A stretch of 64,000 nt of DNA from Hyphomicrobium sp. 12-62-95 (GTDB lineage: Bacteria > Pseudomonadota > Alphaproteobacteria > Rhizobiales > Hyphomicrobiaceae): NCBI GenBank assembly GCA_002279935.1, contig NCCZ01000004.1, positions 186,001-250,000 on the forward strand. The letters run 5' to 3'. The notes below the pieces were generated by a model that had not been told where the DNA came from, searched no databases, and was given only the letters and a program-made list of their open reading frames with translations. This document shows, piece by piece, positions 9,501-18,822 of this stretch (the first letter of the stretch is position 1; the number at the start of each line of letters is the position of its first letter). Both the position numbers and the translations under genes were made by a program.

Positions 9501-10316
9501 CTATTGCTGTTGTTGAGCGCCTTGCTGCTGGACTTCGACGACAACGTCAAGGGTCTCGTTCTGCCCGCCCCGCCGGTTGCCACGAATGGGCGCGGCCGTC
9601 GCCGCATCGAGCCCCGTCGCCAGCCGGACGTAGCGCTCCGTCGGACACATGAGGTTCGTGGGATCGAAACCGACCCATCCGAGCCCTTCGACCCACGCTT
9701 CGGCCCAAGCATGATGTGCGTCAGAAGGCTCCGGCGTCCCGGAAAGAAAATAACCATTCACATAACGTGCTGGAATCCCAAGCACGCGCGCGCCCGCAAT
9801 AAAGATATGCGCATGGTCCTGACAAACGCCCGTCCCATCGGCCAACGCTTCCGCCGCACTCGTATGCGAATGCGTCGTCCCGATTTCATAAGACACAGCC
9901 TCGCGGGTCGCATGCATCAGCCGGTGCAGCTTGTCGAGGGTGCAGCCGGCCTTGCACTTGGCCGTCAGATCGCGAATGGCGTCATCCGGAGCAGTCCGCG
10001 GCGTCTCCCGCAAATAGACCCTGAGCGGCGCTGGTTCCGGCAATCCCTTCGCGACGCCGATGCGGTCTGCCGTCTCCACGACGCCGCCGGCCTCAATGGT
10101 GATGCTGTCGTGCTCGCTTTGCACGGCGGTGAGATGCACGAGATTGCCGAAGCCGTCTTGAAACCGCGCGGCCTTGTCGATGCCAGGCGCACTCACCTGC
10201 CACGAAACAATCGTCTGCCCGTCGAACGCCGGCGGCGTCAGACGCAGGCTCTCGATGGCGTAGCGGGCCAGCGTATCGTAGCGATAGGTGGTCGTGTGCT
10301 TGACACTGAGCAACAT
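9501..10316 (-). CDS. transglutaminase-like cysteine protease, Anbu operon
   Basis: The 271-residue protein has a bacterial transglutaminase-like N-terminal beta domain (about 1-100) and a papain-like transglutaminase core. The catalytic triad is visible as Cys165 in DGTGVCQDHAH, His202 in SDAHHAWAEAW and Asp218 in GFDPTN. No signal peptide is present, so it is cytoplasmic. The C-terminus ends in a glutamine-rich tail (VEVQQQGAQQQQ). It lies 17 bases from the Anbu gene and 7 bases after the alpha-E gene. A role in cleaving or forming isopeptide bonds, perhaps on a product of the operon's ATP-grasp enzyme, is inferred from the gene neighbourhood only. Confidence 0.88.
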   Translation of the reverse strand: MLLSVKHTTTYRYDTLARYAIESLRLTPPAFDGQTIVSWQVSAPGIDKAARFQDGFGNLVHLTAVQSEHDSITIEAGGVVETADRIGVAKGLPEPAPLRVYLRETPRTAPDDAIRDLTAKCKAGCTLDKLHRLMHATREAVSYEIGTTHSHTSAAEALADGTGVCQDHAHIFIAGARVLGIPARYVNGYFLSGTPEPSDAHHAWAEAWVEGLGWVGFDPTNLMCPTERYVRLATGLDAATAAPIRGNRRGGQNETLDVVVEVQQQGAQQQQ

Positions 10317-10323
10317 GGCGACC

Positions 10324-11271
10324 TCAACCGTTGAAGTGGTAGGCTTCGGAAATCTCTTGCGCGACGCGATTGTTGCGGCCGAGGAAGTCCGTCAAAAATT
10401 CATGCAGTCCGGATTGGAAAATGGTGTCGATGTCTCCGTTTTCCAGCATAGCCAGCGTTTCGTGCGCCATCGGCACGCACTTGTCTTCCTGATCGTAAAA
10501 CGCCTTCAATCCCGCCACCGCCTGATCGATCTCCAGATAGCAGGCCCGCAGAGACCTCGGCATTTCCGCGCTGAGGATGAGGTAGTCCGCAATGTTCCAG
10601 GGCTTGTAATGCTGCTTATATACCCACCGGTAACTGCGATGCGCGGACACTGACCGCAAGATCGACGCCCACTGCAGATTATCGACGCTGGAGCCGATCA
10701 TCTCGTAGCTTGGCAGCAGAACGAAATATTTCACGTCCAGTATGCGCGCCGTGTTGTCCGCCCGCTCCAGAAACGTTCCGAGTTGGCTGAAATAGAAAGT
10801 ATCGTTGCGCAAAATGGTATTCAGAAGCGCTCCGCGATACGTCGCCGACCGCTCCTTGATCCAGTCAAGCAGCGCCGGCAGCCGGTCCGACGTGATGTCG
10901 CGCGGATTGATCGCCTCGAAGTCGATCCAGGCGCTGTTGAGGCTTTCCCACATTTCCCGCGTCAGAGAGGTCCGCTGCGCCCGCGCATTGCGCCGTGCAA
11001 TGGAGATGCAGGAGCGGACGCTCGCCGGGTTGTCGGCGTCAAAGAGGAGATAATTGATCACGTCCGACGTTGTTGGCGCTTCATGCTTGGCGAGATATCC
11101 CGTCTCGCATCCCGCACTCTGCAGCGTCGATCGCCACTCTTCATTGTAGCCTTCCCCTTCGCGGGGCAGCAGCGCGATGCGATAGCCGACCTCGATCAGC
11201 CGCGCCATATTCTCCGCGCGTTCGAGATAGCGCGAGAGCCAGAACAGATCATTTGCCGTACGGCCGAGCAT
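10324..11271 (-). CDS. alpha-E domain protein (DUF403), Anbu operon
   Basis: The 315-residue, almost wholly helical protein starts MLGRTANDLFWLSRYLERAENMARLIE, the usual beginning of the alpha-E (DUF403) family. Further conserved blocks are DNPASVRSCISIARRNAR and RADNTARILDVKYF. The biochemical function is unknown. The family nearly always occurs with circularly permuted ATP-grasp and transglutaminase proteins, as here, and has been proposed to take part in a peptide-synthesis or modification system. The gene lies 47 bases after the ATP-grasp gene and 7 bases before the transglutaminase gene. Confidence 0.88.
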   Translation of the reverse strand: MLGRTANDLFWLSRYLERAENMARLIEVGYRIALLPREGEGYNEEWRSTLQSAGCETGYLAKHEAPTTSDVINYLLFDADNPASVRSCISIARRNARAQRTSLTREMWESLNSAWIDFEAINPRDITSDRLPALLDWIKERSATYRGALLNTILRNDTFYFSQLGTFLERADNTARILDVKYFVLLPSYEMIGSSVDNLQWASILRSVSAHRSYRWVYKQHYKPWNIADYLILSAEMPRSLRACYLEIDQAVAGLKAFYDQEDKCVPMAHETLAMLENGDIDTIFQSGLHEFLTDFLGRNNRVAQEISEAYHFNG

Positions 11272-11318
11272 GAAAAAACCGGAGTTCGTGTTGGCGTGCT
11301 TTCGCGTGTTTTTGTCTC

Positions 11319-12770
11319 TTAGTCTTGTAGGATCCAGGTGTCCTTAGTCCCGCCCCCTTGGCTCGAGTTCACGACCAGCGATCCTTCCCGCAACGCGACG
11401 CGCGTCAAGCCACCCGGCACCAGCCGCACTTGATCGCCGATGAGCACGAAGGGGCGAAGATCGAGATGGCGCGGAGCCAGCCCCGCGTCGACGAGCGTGG
11501 GGCAGGTCGAAAGGGCCAGCGTCGGTTGTGCGATATAATTGTGCGGCCGGGCTTTCAGCTTCTCGCGGAACGCCTCGATTTCCTTCTCCGACGCCGTCGG
11601 CCCGACGAGCATGCCGTAGCCGCCTGACCCGTGCACTTCCTTGACCACCAGCTCTTTCAAGTTCTCAAGCACGTAAGCAAGGTCGCTCGGGTTGCGGCAG
11701 TTCCGGGTTGGCACGTTATTAAGGATCGGAGGAGCGCCTGTGTAAAATTTGACGATCTCGGGGATGTAGCTGTAGATCGCTTTATCATCCGCAATGCCGG
11801 CGCCCGGCGCATTGACGATCGTCACCCGCCCCGACCGGTAAACATCGAACAAGCCCGGCACGCCAAGCATCGACGTCGGTTCGAACACCAGCGGATCGAG
11901 ATAATCGTCATCGATGCGCCGGTAGAGCACGTCGACCTGCTTCAGCCCCTGCGTCGTCTTCATATAAAGCGCGCCGTCGAGCACCACGAGGTCCTGCCCC
12001 TCGACGAGTTCCACACCCATCTGATCGGCCAGGAACGAGTGCTCGAAGTAGGCACTGTTATAGAGTCCGGGCGTCAACAGCGCGATGTTGGGTTCGCGGT
12101 CGAGATGTTTGTCCGCGACGCTCTCCAGCGTCTTGAGCAGATTGTCGGGATAGGTCTCGATCGGCGCCACCCGGTTCTTGGCAAATAGATCCGGGAACAT
12201 GTGCATCATCGTTTCGCGGTTCTCCAGCATGTAGGAGACCCCCGACGGCGTGCGCGTGTTGTCTTCCAGAACGTAGAACTCGTTCGGACCCGTGCGCACG
12301 ATGTCGATGCCGATAATGTGCGAATAGATCCCGAGTGGCGGGTCCACGCCGATCATTTCCGGTACGAAGGCGCTGTTCTGGATGACCAGTTCTTCCGGAA
12401 TGCGCCCCGCCCGCAGGATCTCCTGCCGGTGGTAGATGTCGTACATGAAGGCGTTGAGGGCCTTCACGCGTTGCTCGATGCCGGCCGCTAACCGCCGCCA
12501 CTCGGACGCCGAAATGATGCGCGGCACGATATCGAACGGGATCAGCCGCTCCGACGCCTGTCCGTCTCCGTATACGGCAAACGTGATTCCGGTTCGCCGG
12601 AAAAGCGCTTCCGCTTCCGTCCGTTTCTTCTTCAAGTCGTCGATTATTTGAGTGCCGAGCCACTCGGCAACGGCGCGATAGGGCTCCCGCACCCCCCCAC
12701 CGAAGCCATTCATCTCGTCGAAGGCTTTCGACACGTCGCGCGATCCCCCAGCTCGTTTGTTCTTTGACAC
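11319..12770 (-). CDS. circularly permuted type 2 ATP-grasp protein, Anbu operon
   Basis: The 483-residue protein is the CP_ATPgrasp_2 family (DUF404/DUF407). Recognisable blocks are FDEMNGFGGGVREPYR, GVDPPLGIYSHIIGIDIVR, EFYVLEDNTRTPSGVSYM and the C-terminal VALREGSLVVNSSQGGGTKDTW. ATP-grasp enzymes join a carboxylate to an amine or thiol using ATP; the substrate of this one is unknown. It is the first gene of the Anbu operon. The open frame begins at a GTG (12770) without a clear ribosome-binding site; an ATG 57 bases further in would remove the conserved FDEM residues, so the longer form is kept. Confidence 0.87.
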   Translation of the reverse strand: MSKNKRAGGSRDVSKAFDEMNGFGGGVREPYRAVAEWLGTQIIDDLKKKRTEAEALFRRTGITFAVYGDGQASERLIPFDIVPRIISASEWRRLAAGIEQRVKALNAFMYDIYHRQEILRAGRIPEELVIQNSAFVPEMIGVDPPLGIYSHIIGIDIVRTGPNEFYVLEDNTRTPSGVSYMLENRETMMHMFPDLFAKNRVAPIETYPDNLLKTLESVADKHLDREPNIALLTPGLYNSAYFEHSFLADQMGVELVEGQDLVVLDGALYMKTTQGLKQVDVLYRRIDDDYLDPLVFEPTSMLGVPGLFDVYRSGRVTIVNAPGAGIADDKAIYSYIPEIVKFYTGAPPILNNVPTRNCRNPSDLAYVLENLKELVVKEVHGSGGYGMLVGPTASEKEIEAFREKLKARPHNYIAQPTLALSTCPTLVDAGLAPRHLDLRPFVLIGDQVRLVPGGLTRVALREGSLVVNSSQGGGTKDTWILQD

Positions 12771-13057
12771 GTTAGCGCAAAGACCGGGCCAATTAAAAAA
12801 TGAAATATTTTCAGTGTACTAGTTCATCCCGGTCGGCATTCTGACGGCTGACGAGGCGGCAATTGCACAACATTTAATCACCCAATTGGTTGCCGAGGGC
12901 TATGCAAAAATTTTGGGCGCATAGAAGTTAACCGCAGTTCGAACGACACGTCACGCGCCGCCCGCCTGACCCGTCACCGCCGCTTTTGACCGTGATAGTA
13001 AAGCCATCTGACCGGCCGGCGTGCGGTGAGGTCAAAGCGAGAGCGGTTTCGGGGGAC

Positions 13058-15115
13058 ATGGTCGAAAGCAGGGGGACGGAGGCTGTAACGCATACGGAAC
13101 GCTCCGGTTCCGGCGATGAGCGCGTAGGCCTCATCGTTATTCATGGCGTGGGCGAAACCGAAGCGGGCTGGATCAACGAAAGCCTCATTCCACGCCTGGC
13201 AACGCAGCCCGGCGCCCCCAAGTTCGAAAACCACAGCGAGGTCTATGATCTCCCCGATCGCGGCCGCAACCGGCCCAACCTTCGCTTCAAGGCGTTTGTC
13301 CGCCGCGGCCACACGCAAACCGGCGACAATCTCGCCGTTATGGAAATGACCTGGGCCGACCTTTCGCGCATCGGTAACGGCACGCTGGCCAATGCGCTCG
13401 TCATGCTCAAGCTCTTCTACGAAGCGCCCCAGGTTCTCGGCGAGTGCTTCTTCGACAAGACCCGCAATGTGTTTGCCACGGTGCTGGGAAATCTCATCCG
13501 GCTCGCGAATTGGATTCTCCGCTGGCCCATCACCGGCCTCAACATTGTCGCACTCGTCTGCGCCCTCGCTCTACTTCTGCGCCAGAAGATGCTGGATACG
13601 CCCGACCTTCAGCCGCTGTTCCTCTTTAGCCTGCCGCAAGTGATGACCGCGCTACTGGCGGGACTGGCAGTTCTATCCCTCCTCTTCGCCAGGTGGCGGG
13701 TCTATCGCGACATCGCCCTCACCGACATCGGCATGTCGACGGCGATGTTCTCCGCGCTTTCGGCGGCAGCCATCGCCATCACTCAGCAAGTGATGCCGCC
13801 GGACGTCCTGGCGAACCCGGCCATCTATTTGATGGCCGCCGGTGTCGTCATCTTCGGCTTCTGGCTGATTTGGAACTACGCGATGCTGATCGCGATCCTG
13901 TCGCTCGGCGCGCTCGCCGTTCAGCAGTGGTTCGAGAAAAGCAAAACGGAACGCGTGCCGATCATCCGGCCGGTCGCCGCCGTCAGTCTCAGCGTCGCCC
14001 AGGGCGTCATCTATAAGATCGTCATCGCCCTGCTTTGGATCTTCATCTTCGTCACCCTCGATTTCAACGAGCGCACCTCAGGCGCCTGCCTGAACGATCC
14101 ACTCCACGCCTGCAGTTACCTCGCCGACGTGCAAAAAAATCTCGTTGGTATCGTCGTCTTCAATCTGCTGGTTGTGTCCGCCCTCGCCGTCACGTTCTTT
14201 CTCGTCGCCATCTCCCGTTCCCTTTTGCGCATCCTCGCCCGGCGCACGCGCAGCCTCGCGTCGGTCTGGATGCCACGCATGATCGTAAGCCCCGTGGCGA
14301 TCGTGGTGCTGCTCCTGGGTACGCTCTTCAATCTCGTGATCTTCTACTGGCGCGATGCGATCCCGGTTGATTTCTACAAGCAGGTCGACGTGCGGCTCTT
14401 GCCCTGGCAGGAGGTCGTGAAAGTCATGGTCGGCGGCGGTTCGGCATTGACCGTGGCCTTCTACGCCTTCCGCGCGCTCCAGCATGCGGCCCGCGGCATC
14501 CTGCACATCGGCCGCGATCTCGTCGACCACCAGTTCACGCCGCGCTTCACACTCTCGCGCCATCTGCTGCCGCGCCCCGCGCACAAGGATGTGGCCCACC
14601 CCCGCCGCGCCCGCATCGAGGCCCGCCTCGATGTCCTGTTGAAAGAAGTCGTCGACGTCGAAAAATTCGACCGCCTCGTCTTCATCGCTCATAGCCAAGG
14701 CAGCGTGATCCTGCATGACTACCTCAGCACCAACCGCGACGATCTCGCGATCCGCAACGCGCGCCGCATCGACATCCTGACGCTCGGCTCGCCGCTCTCG
14801 CACCTCTACCAGTATTATTTCGCAAAATACGAAGCCACCAGCGCCGGACCTGAAGCGCTCAACACGCGCCTCACCTCCTGGACCAACATGTGGCGCGTCG
14901 ATGATCCCATCGGCAATCGCGTCGATCTCTTCGGCGGGAATGTCGTGCGCAACATTCCGCTGCGCCCCGGCGGCCACGTCGACTACTGGAAAGACCCCGA
15001 AGTCATCCGCGCCATCCTCGATCTCATCGATGAGCGGCCGGTGGCCTCGGCACCCCTCGGCGCAGCTAGCGATGTGCAAGAGATCCTGGCCGAACCCGCC
15101 CCAGCCACCGCCTAG
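13058..15115 (+). CDS. alpha/beta-hydrolase-like protein with a large membrane insertion
   Basis: The 685-residue protein opens with an alpha/beta-hydrolase start, VGLIVIHGVGETEAGW (oxyanion-hole HG near residue 28). About 500 residues later it resumes with RLVFIAHSQGSVILHDYL, whose serine sits in a G-x-S-x-G-like elbow (AHSQG), then TLGSPLSHLYQYYF, an aspartate-rich WRVDDPIGN and a histidine in RPGGHVDYW. Between the halves are about eight to ten hydrophobic segments (for example LNIVALVCALALLL, IVVFNLLVVSALAVTFFLVA). I read it as a lipase/esterase-like catalytic domain split by a polytopic membrane domain; the substrate is unknown. ATG 13058 is preferred over a start at 12986 because the added 24 residues are poorly protein-like, but neither start has a strong ribosome-binding site. 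Confidence 0.7.
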   Translation: MVESRGTEAVTHTERSGSGDERVGLIVIHGVGETEAGWINESLIPRLATQPGAPKFENHSEVYDLPDRGRNRPNLRFKAFVRRGHTQTGDNLAVMEMTWADLSRIGNGTLANALVMLKLFYEAPQVLGECFFDKTRNVFATVLGNLIRLANWILRWPITGLNIVALVCALALLLRQKMLDTPDLQPLFLFSLPQVMTALLAGLAVLSLLFARWRVYRDIALTDIGMSTAMFSALSAAAIAITQQVMPPDVLANPAIYLMAAGVVIFGFWLIWNYAMLIAILSLGALAVQQWFEKSKTERVPIIRPVAAVSLSVAQGVIYKIVIALLWIFIFVTLDFNERTSGACLNDPLHACSYLADVQKNLVGIVVFNLLVVSALAVTFFLVAISRSLLRILARRTRSLASVWMPRMIVSPVAIVVLLLGTLFNLVIFYWRDAIPVDFYKQVDVRLLPWQEVVKVMVGGGSALTVAFYAFRALQHAARGILHIGRDLVDHQFTPRFTLSRHLLPRPAHKDVAHPRRARIEARLDVLLKEVVDVEKFDRLVFIAHSQGSVILHDYLSTNRDDLAIRNARRIDILTLGSPLSHLYQYYFAKYEATSAGPEALNTRLTSWTNMWRVDDPIGNRVDLFGGNVVRNIPLRPGGHVDYWKDPEVIRAILDLIDERPVASAPLGAASDVQEILAEPAPATA

Positions 15116-15399
15116 ACGGCGGCGCTCCGCGTGCCAGGGATCGCCGGCGCCGGACCCGAGAACGTGATCACGTCGCCATCGCTGATGGAGGCACCCAGAT
15201 CCAGATTGCCGCCCGTATAGGTCCCCGGGTTCATGTCCCGCCCGTTGCACAGCACCCGCGCGATCTGATCCACGGGAATCCCGTAGATCGCAATCAAATC
15301 GCCGACGGTCGTCTCCGCCGGCACCTCGATCTTCTCAGTAAAGCGCGGGCTATCGCTGAATTTCGTCAGGCTGGTCACGAAGCGGACTTCGACGGTCAT
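15112..15399 (-). CDS. MoaD/ThiS-like ubiquitin-fold protein
   Basis: From ATG 15399 the product is 95 residues and reads as a small beta-grasp protein: TVEVRFVTSLTKF, EVPAETTVGDLIAIYG, CNGRDMNPGTYTGGNLDLGASISDGDVITFSGP. The spacing of hydrophobic strands and the final DGDVI block are those of MoaD/ThiS sulfur carriers. The C-terminal Gly-Gly needed for thiocarboxylation is absent: the chain goes on to PAIPGTRSAAV. Sulfur-carrier function is therefore doubtful. In-frame starts also occur at 15453 and 15489. It ends convergently on the hydrolase-like gene with a 4-base overlap of the stops. Confidence 0.6.
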   Translation of the reverse strand: MTVEVRFVTSLTKFSDSPRFTEKIEVPAETTVGDLIAIYGIPVDQIARVLCNGRDMNPGTYTGGNLDLGASISDGDVITFSGPAPAIPGTRSAAV

Positions 15400-15530
15400 C
15401 GTCTCGGCTAAGCGTGATGAGGCAGCGGTGATCGAGCGGTCGTAGGCGGTCATGTCTGGCTCACGTCGGTTTATGCGATCCGAACGCAATCCCTCAGTTT
15501 GCGCGATCGCACAATTCCCCGAAAGTCGAA

Positions 15531-15556
15531 CGGGCGCCGGATCACTCCGGCGCCCG
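15531..15556 (-). terminator. GC-rich hairpin after fhs
   Basis: CGGGCGCCGG and CCGGCGCCCG form a perfect 10-bp stem around a 6-base loop, 36 bases past the fhs stop on the minus strand. The tract after it (GTTCGACTTTCGG) is poor in T, so this may be a pause or protective hairpin as much as a terminator. Confidence 0.5.
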
Positions 15557-15591
15557 CCAACATGACGTTCAGATGAAAGGCTAGATGGCGG

Positions 15592-17268
15592 TCAGAACAG
15601 ACCCTCGATCTGCCCCTGATCGTTCAAGCGGATGAAATCCGCCGACGGCACCTTCGGCAGCCCGGGCATGGTCATGATGTCTCCGGTCACGACCACGATG
15701 AACTCAGCCCCCGCGGACAGCCGCAGTTCGCGAACCGGCACGATATGCCCCGTCGGCGCGCCGCGCTTGTTCGCGTCCGTCGAGAACGAGTACTGGGTCT
15801 TCGCCATGCAGACCGGCAAGTGACCAAAGCCCATCGCTTCCAGTTCCTTGAAGCGCGTTTCCACCGAGCTATCGCACGAGATGTCGGCCGCCCGGTAAAT
15901 CTCGGTCGCAATCGTCTTCACCTTGTCGCGCAGCGGCATCTCATCGGGATAGAGCGTCTTGAAGTTCGCCTTGCCGCTCTCGCACACGCCCACCACATGA
16001 TGCGCCAGCGCTTCCGTACCCTTGCCGCCATCGGCCCAGTGCGTGCACAAGAACGCCTTCGTCCCCATGCTCTCAGCCGCCTTCATCACTTCCTGAATTT
16101 CGGCCTCCGTATCCGTGATGAACCGGTTGACGGCCACCACCGCCGGCACGCCGAACTTGGCGACGTTCTCGATATGCCGCTTCAGGTTCTCGCAGCCCTT
16201 GGCCACTGCGGCGACGTTCTCGCCCTTCAGGTCTTCCTTCTTCACGCCGCCATGCATCTTGAGCGCCCGCACGGTCGCCACGATTACCGTCGCCGATGGG
16301 GAAAGCCCCGCCTTGCGGCACTTGATATCGAAGAACTTCTCCGCCCCAAGGTCCGCCCCGAAGCCGGCTTCCGTGACCACGTAATCGGCCAGCTTCAGCG
16401 CCGTCTTCGTCGCCAGCACCGAGTTGCAGCCATGCGCGATGTTGGCAAACGGCCCGCCATGGATGAACACCGGGTTATTCTCCAGCGTCTGCACGAGGTT
16501 CGGCATCAGCGCGTCCTTCAGCAGAACGGTCATCGCACCGTCCGCCTTCACGTCGCGCGCGCGCACCGGCTTCTTGTCGCGCGTGTAGCCGATGATGATG
16601 TTGCCGAGGCGATTTTCCAGATCCTTCAAATCCCGCGACAGGCACAAAATGGCCATCACTTCGGACGCCACCGTGATGTCGAACCCATCTTCGCGCGGGA
16701 AGCCGTTCGAGACGCCGCCTAGTGAATTCACGATCGAGCGCAGCGCGCGGTCATTCATGTCGAGCACGCGGCGCCACTCCACACGGCGGCTGTCGATGCC
16801 CAGGCTGTTGCCCCAGTAGATGTGATTGTCGATCAGCGCCGAAAGAAGATTGTGCGCCGACGTAATGGCGTGGAAGTCACCCGTGAAGTGCAGGTTGATA
16901 TCTTCCATCGGCACGACCTGCGCATAGCCGCCGCCGGCCGCACCGCCCTTGACGCCGAAGCACGGTCCCAGCGACGGCTCGCGCAGCGCCATGATCGCCT
17001 TCTTGCCGATCCGGTTGAGGCCATCGCCGAGGCCCACCGTGGTCGTCGTCTTGCCCTCTCCCGCCGGCGTCGGGTTGATCGCCGTCACGAGGATCAATTT
17101 GCCATCCGGACGGCTCTTCAAGCTGTCGATGAAATCCGCCGTCACCTTGGCCTTAGTCGGGCCATACTGCAAAAGCGCGTCCGACGGGATGCCGACCTTG
17201 GCGGCCACCTCCGCGATCGGCTTCATCGTGGCTTCGCGAGCAATTTCAATATCGGTCTTCACGGTCAC
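15592..17268 (-). CDS. fhs: formate--tetrahydrofolate ligase
   Basis: The 558-residue protein is full length for formyltetrahydrofolate synthetase (ftfL in methylotrophs). The ATP-binding P-loop reads [13 protein letters not shown] near residue 68, followed by the family blocks [41 protein letters not shown] and the late [12 protein letters not shown]. It joins formate to tetrahydrofolate with ATP. In serine-cycle methylotrophs this carries C1 units from formate to methylene-tetrahydrofolate and serine, which matches the mtkAB-ppc genes 11 kb away. It appears to be a single-gene transcript, ending at a 10-bp hairpin. Confidence 0.95.
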   Translation of the reverse strand: MTVKTDIEIAREATMKPIAEVAAKVGIPSDALLQYGPTKAKVTADFIDSLKSRPDGKLILVTAINPTPAGEGKTTTTVGLGDGLNRIGKKAIMALREPSLGPCFGVKGGAAGGGYAQVVPMEDINLHFTGDFHAITSAHNLLSALIDNHIYWGNSLGIDSRRVEWRRVLDMNDRALRSIVNSLGGVSNGFPREDGFDITVASEVMAILCLSRDLKDLENRLGNIIIGYTRDKKPVRARDVKADGAMTVLLKDALMPNLVQTLENNPVFIHGGPFANIAHGCNSVLATKTALKLADYVVTEAGFGADLGAEKFFDIKCRKAGLSPSATVIVATVRALKMHGGVKKEDLKGENVAAVAKGCENLKRHIENVAKFGVPAVVAVNRFITDTEAEIQEVMKAAESMGTKAFLCTHWADGGKGTEALAHHVVGVCESGKANFKTLYPDEMPLRDKVKTIATEIYRAADISCDSSVETRFKELEAMGFGHLPVCMAKTQYSFSTDANKRGAPTGHIVPVRELRLSAGAEFIVVVTGDIMTMPGLPKVPSADFIRLNDQGQIEGLF

Positions 17269-17455
17269 GGCGTGTCCCTCGAATGGAGTTTCTTATGCGT
17301 GGGTGAGTAGTTAACCGCGCGCAGCGGGCAAAGCTAGCCGCACGAAAAAAGCGTCTCGGTCGGCGGCGAATATGTCGACTAAAGTCGCACTCGCCAAGCG
17401 AGTTGTTGACCCCCCAGGGGCAATTGCGGTGCGGCTTTGCTTCGCACATGCGAAA

Positions 17456-17480
17456 GCCCGCCGCGGGGCACGCGGCGGGC
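17456..17480 (-). terminator. terminator of the type I secretion genes
   Basis: GCCCGCCGCG and CGCGGCGGGC form a perfect 10-bp stem with a 5-base loop, 25 bases beyond the stop of the HlyD-like gene. On the minus strand it is followed by TTTCG, a short T tract. It would end the ABC transporter-adaptor transcript. Confidence 0.6.
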
Positions 17481-17505
17481 TGGAACTTGGCACCAGGGGG
17501 CCGGT

Positions 17506-18822
17506 CTATCTCTCGCGGAAAGCCCGGTTGATCTGGTCGGCCATTGGCTTGACGAGATAGGACAGCGCCGTCCGCTCTTCGGTGGTGATGTGGACCTCGA
17601 CCGGGATGCCCGGCTGGAGCTTGTTGGTGCCAAGCTTCGCCCGTTCCGCCTCCGGCATCGAAATGCGCGCCGTGAAGTAAATGTCTCCTGTGATCTGGTC
17701 GCGGGTCAAATCGGGCGAAATGCTCGCCACTTCCCCGGCGATCTGGGGCGTCGTCTGCTGGCTGAACGCGCTGAAGCGCAAACGTGCCTGCATGCCCACG
17801 CGCACCTGATCGATGTCCTGCGGCGCAATCTTGGCCTCAACCAGAAGCTTATCGTCTTGCGGAACAATCAGCATGATCTGTTCCCCGGGGTTGATCACGC
17901 CGCCAACCGTGAACACCGATAATTGGTGAACGATGCCGTCCTGCGGCGCGCGGATATCCACCCGGCGCAACTGATCCGCAGCCGCAATCTTGCGCTCGAC
18001 GAATTCCGCGATCTTAGTCTGCGCATCGCGCAGTTCGTTGACGACCTCGGTTTTCATTTCCTGGTCAAGCCGCGCCATCTGCAACGCCACTTCCGTCCGC
18101 CGTCCGCTCGTCTGCGCCAAGGCCGCTTCGTATTGGCCCAGTTCGCCTTCTAAACGGGCCTGCTCGCGCTTGAGCGCGGCGAGCTTGGAAGTCGTCACGA
18201 GTTGCTTGGCTTGCAGACCCGCAAGGCCGGCCAATTCATCCGCGATCAACTTGATTTCGCGCGTTTTGGCAGCGATCTGCGCGCTGATGCCTTCCGATTC
18301 CTGCGTCAGCTGGCCGACGCGCTCGTTCAACTGCGACAGCTGACCGGCCTGGGACTCGCGCCGCGACGAAAACAGGCTCTGCTCGCCGTTCACGATCTCG
18401 GCCACATCCGCCTCAAATGTACGGCTGGCCAGAATAGCCGGCACGGTCACCACGTCGGTGCCATCCCGCTCCGCCTTCAGTCGAGCTTCGCGCATCAAAA
18501 GCTGATCAAGCTGCTTGGAGATCATTTGTTCGTTGGTGCGCGTCAGCGTCTCGTCGAGCCGGATCAGGACATCGCCGGCTTTGACCTTCGAGCCGTTCTT
18601 CACCAGAATTTCGCCAACAACACCACCGGACGGATGCTGAACCTTCTTGACGTTCGACTCGACGACCACAAGGCCGCTGCCGATCACGGCGCCGGAAATC
18701 GTTGTGCTGGCCGCCCACACACCCAGGCCGCCGACGAGGAAGAACAGCACGGCCAGACCGGCCGCGATGTACCCGCGCACGTTCGCCGCAACCTCGACCT
18801 TTATCCGTTGTGGCCGGCTCAT
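17506..18822 (-). CDS. HlyD-family periplasmic adaptor of a type I secretion system
   Basis: The 438-residue protein has a short cytoplasmic N-terminus, one transmembrane helix (AAGLAVLFFLVGGLGVWAA, about 16-34), a lipoyl-like half (VVVESNVKKVQHPSGGVVGEI), a long coiled coil of about 200 residues rich in Q, E, R and L, and the second lipoyl-like half with DIRAPQDGIVHQL. The C-terminal IPVEVHITTEERTALSYLVKPM block is the standard end of PrtE/HlyD adaptors. It bridges the inner-membrane ABC exporter to an outer-membrane channel such as TolC, which is not in the window. The start overlaps the ABC gene by 4 bases (ATGA). Confidence 0.9.
   Translation of the reverse strand: MSRPQRIKVEVAANVRGYIAAGLAVLFFLVGGLGVWAASTTISGAVIGSGLVVVESNVKKVQHPSGGVVGEILVKNGSKVKAGDVLIRLDETLTRTNEQMISKQLDQLLMREARLKAERDGTDVVTVPAILASRTFEADVAEIVNGEQSLFSSRRESQAGQLSQLNERVGQLTQESEGISAQIAAKTREIKLIADELAGLAGLQAKQLVTTSKLAALKREQARLEGELGQYEAALAQTSGRRTEVALQMARLDQEMKTEVVNELRDAQTKIAEFVERKIAAADQLRRVDIRAPQDGIVHQLSVFTVGGVINPGEQIMLIVPQDDKLLVEAKIAPQDIDQVRVGMQARLRFSAFSQQTTPQIAGEVASISPDLTRDQITGDIYFTARISMPEAERAKLGTNKLQPGIPVEVHITTEERTALSYLVKPMADQINRAFRER

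Noticed and set aside
12820..12922. Open stretch before the hydrolase-like gene reading FIPVGILTADEAAIAQHL on the + strand
   Set aside because: It has no start codon after the upstream TAG and is only about 33 codons long. It could be a gene remnant, but nothing else supports it.
13444..14370. Arg/His-rich open frames overlapping the hydrolase-like gene and many other genes
   Set aside because: High GC content keeps antisense and shifted frames open; their composition (Arg, His, Ala runs) is not protein-like and they lack ribosome-binding sites.
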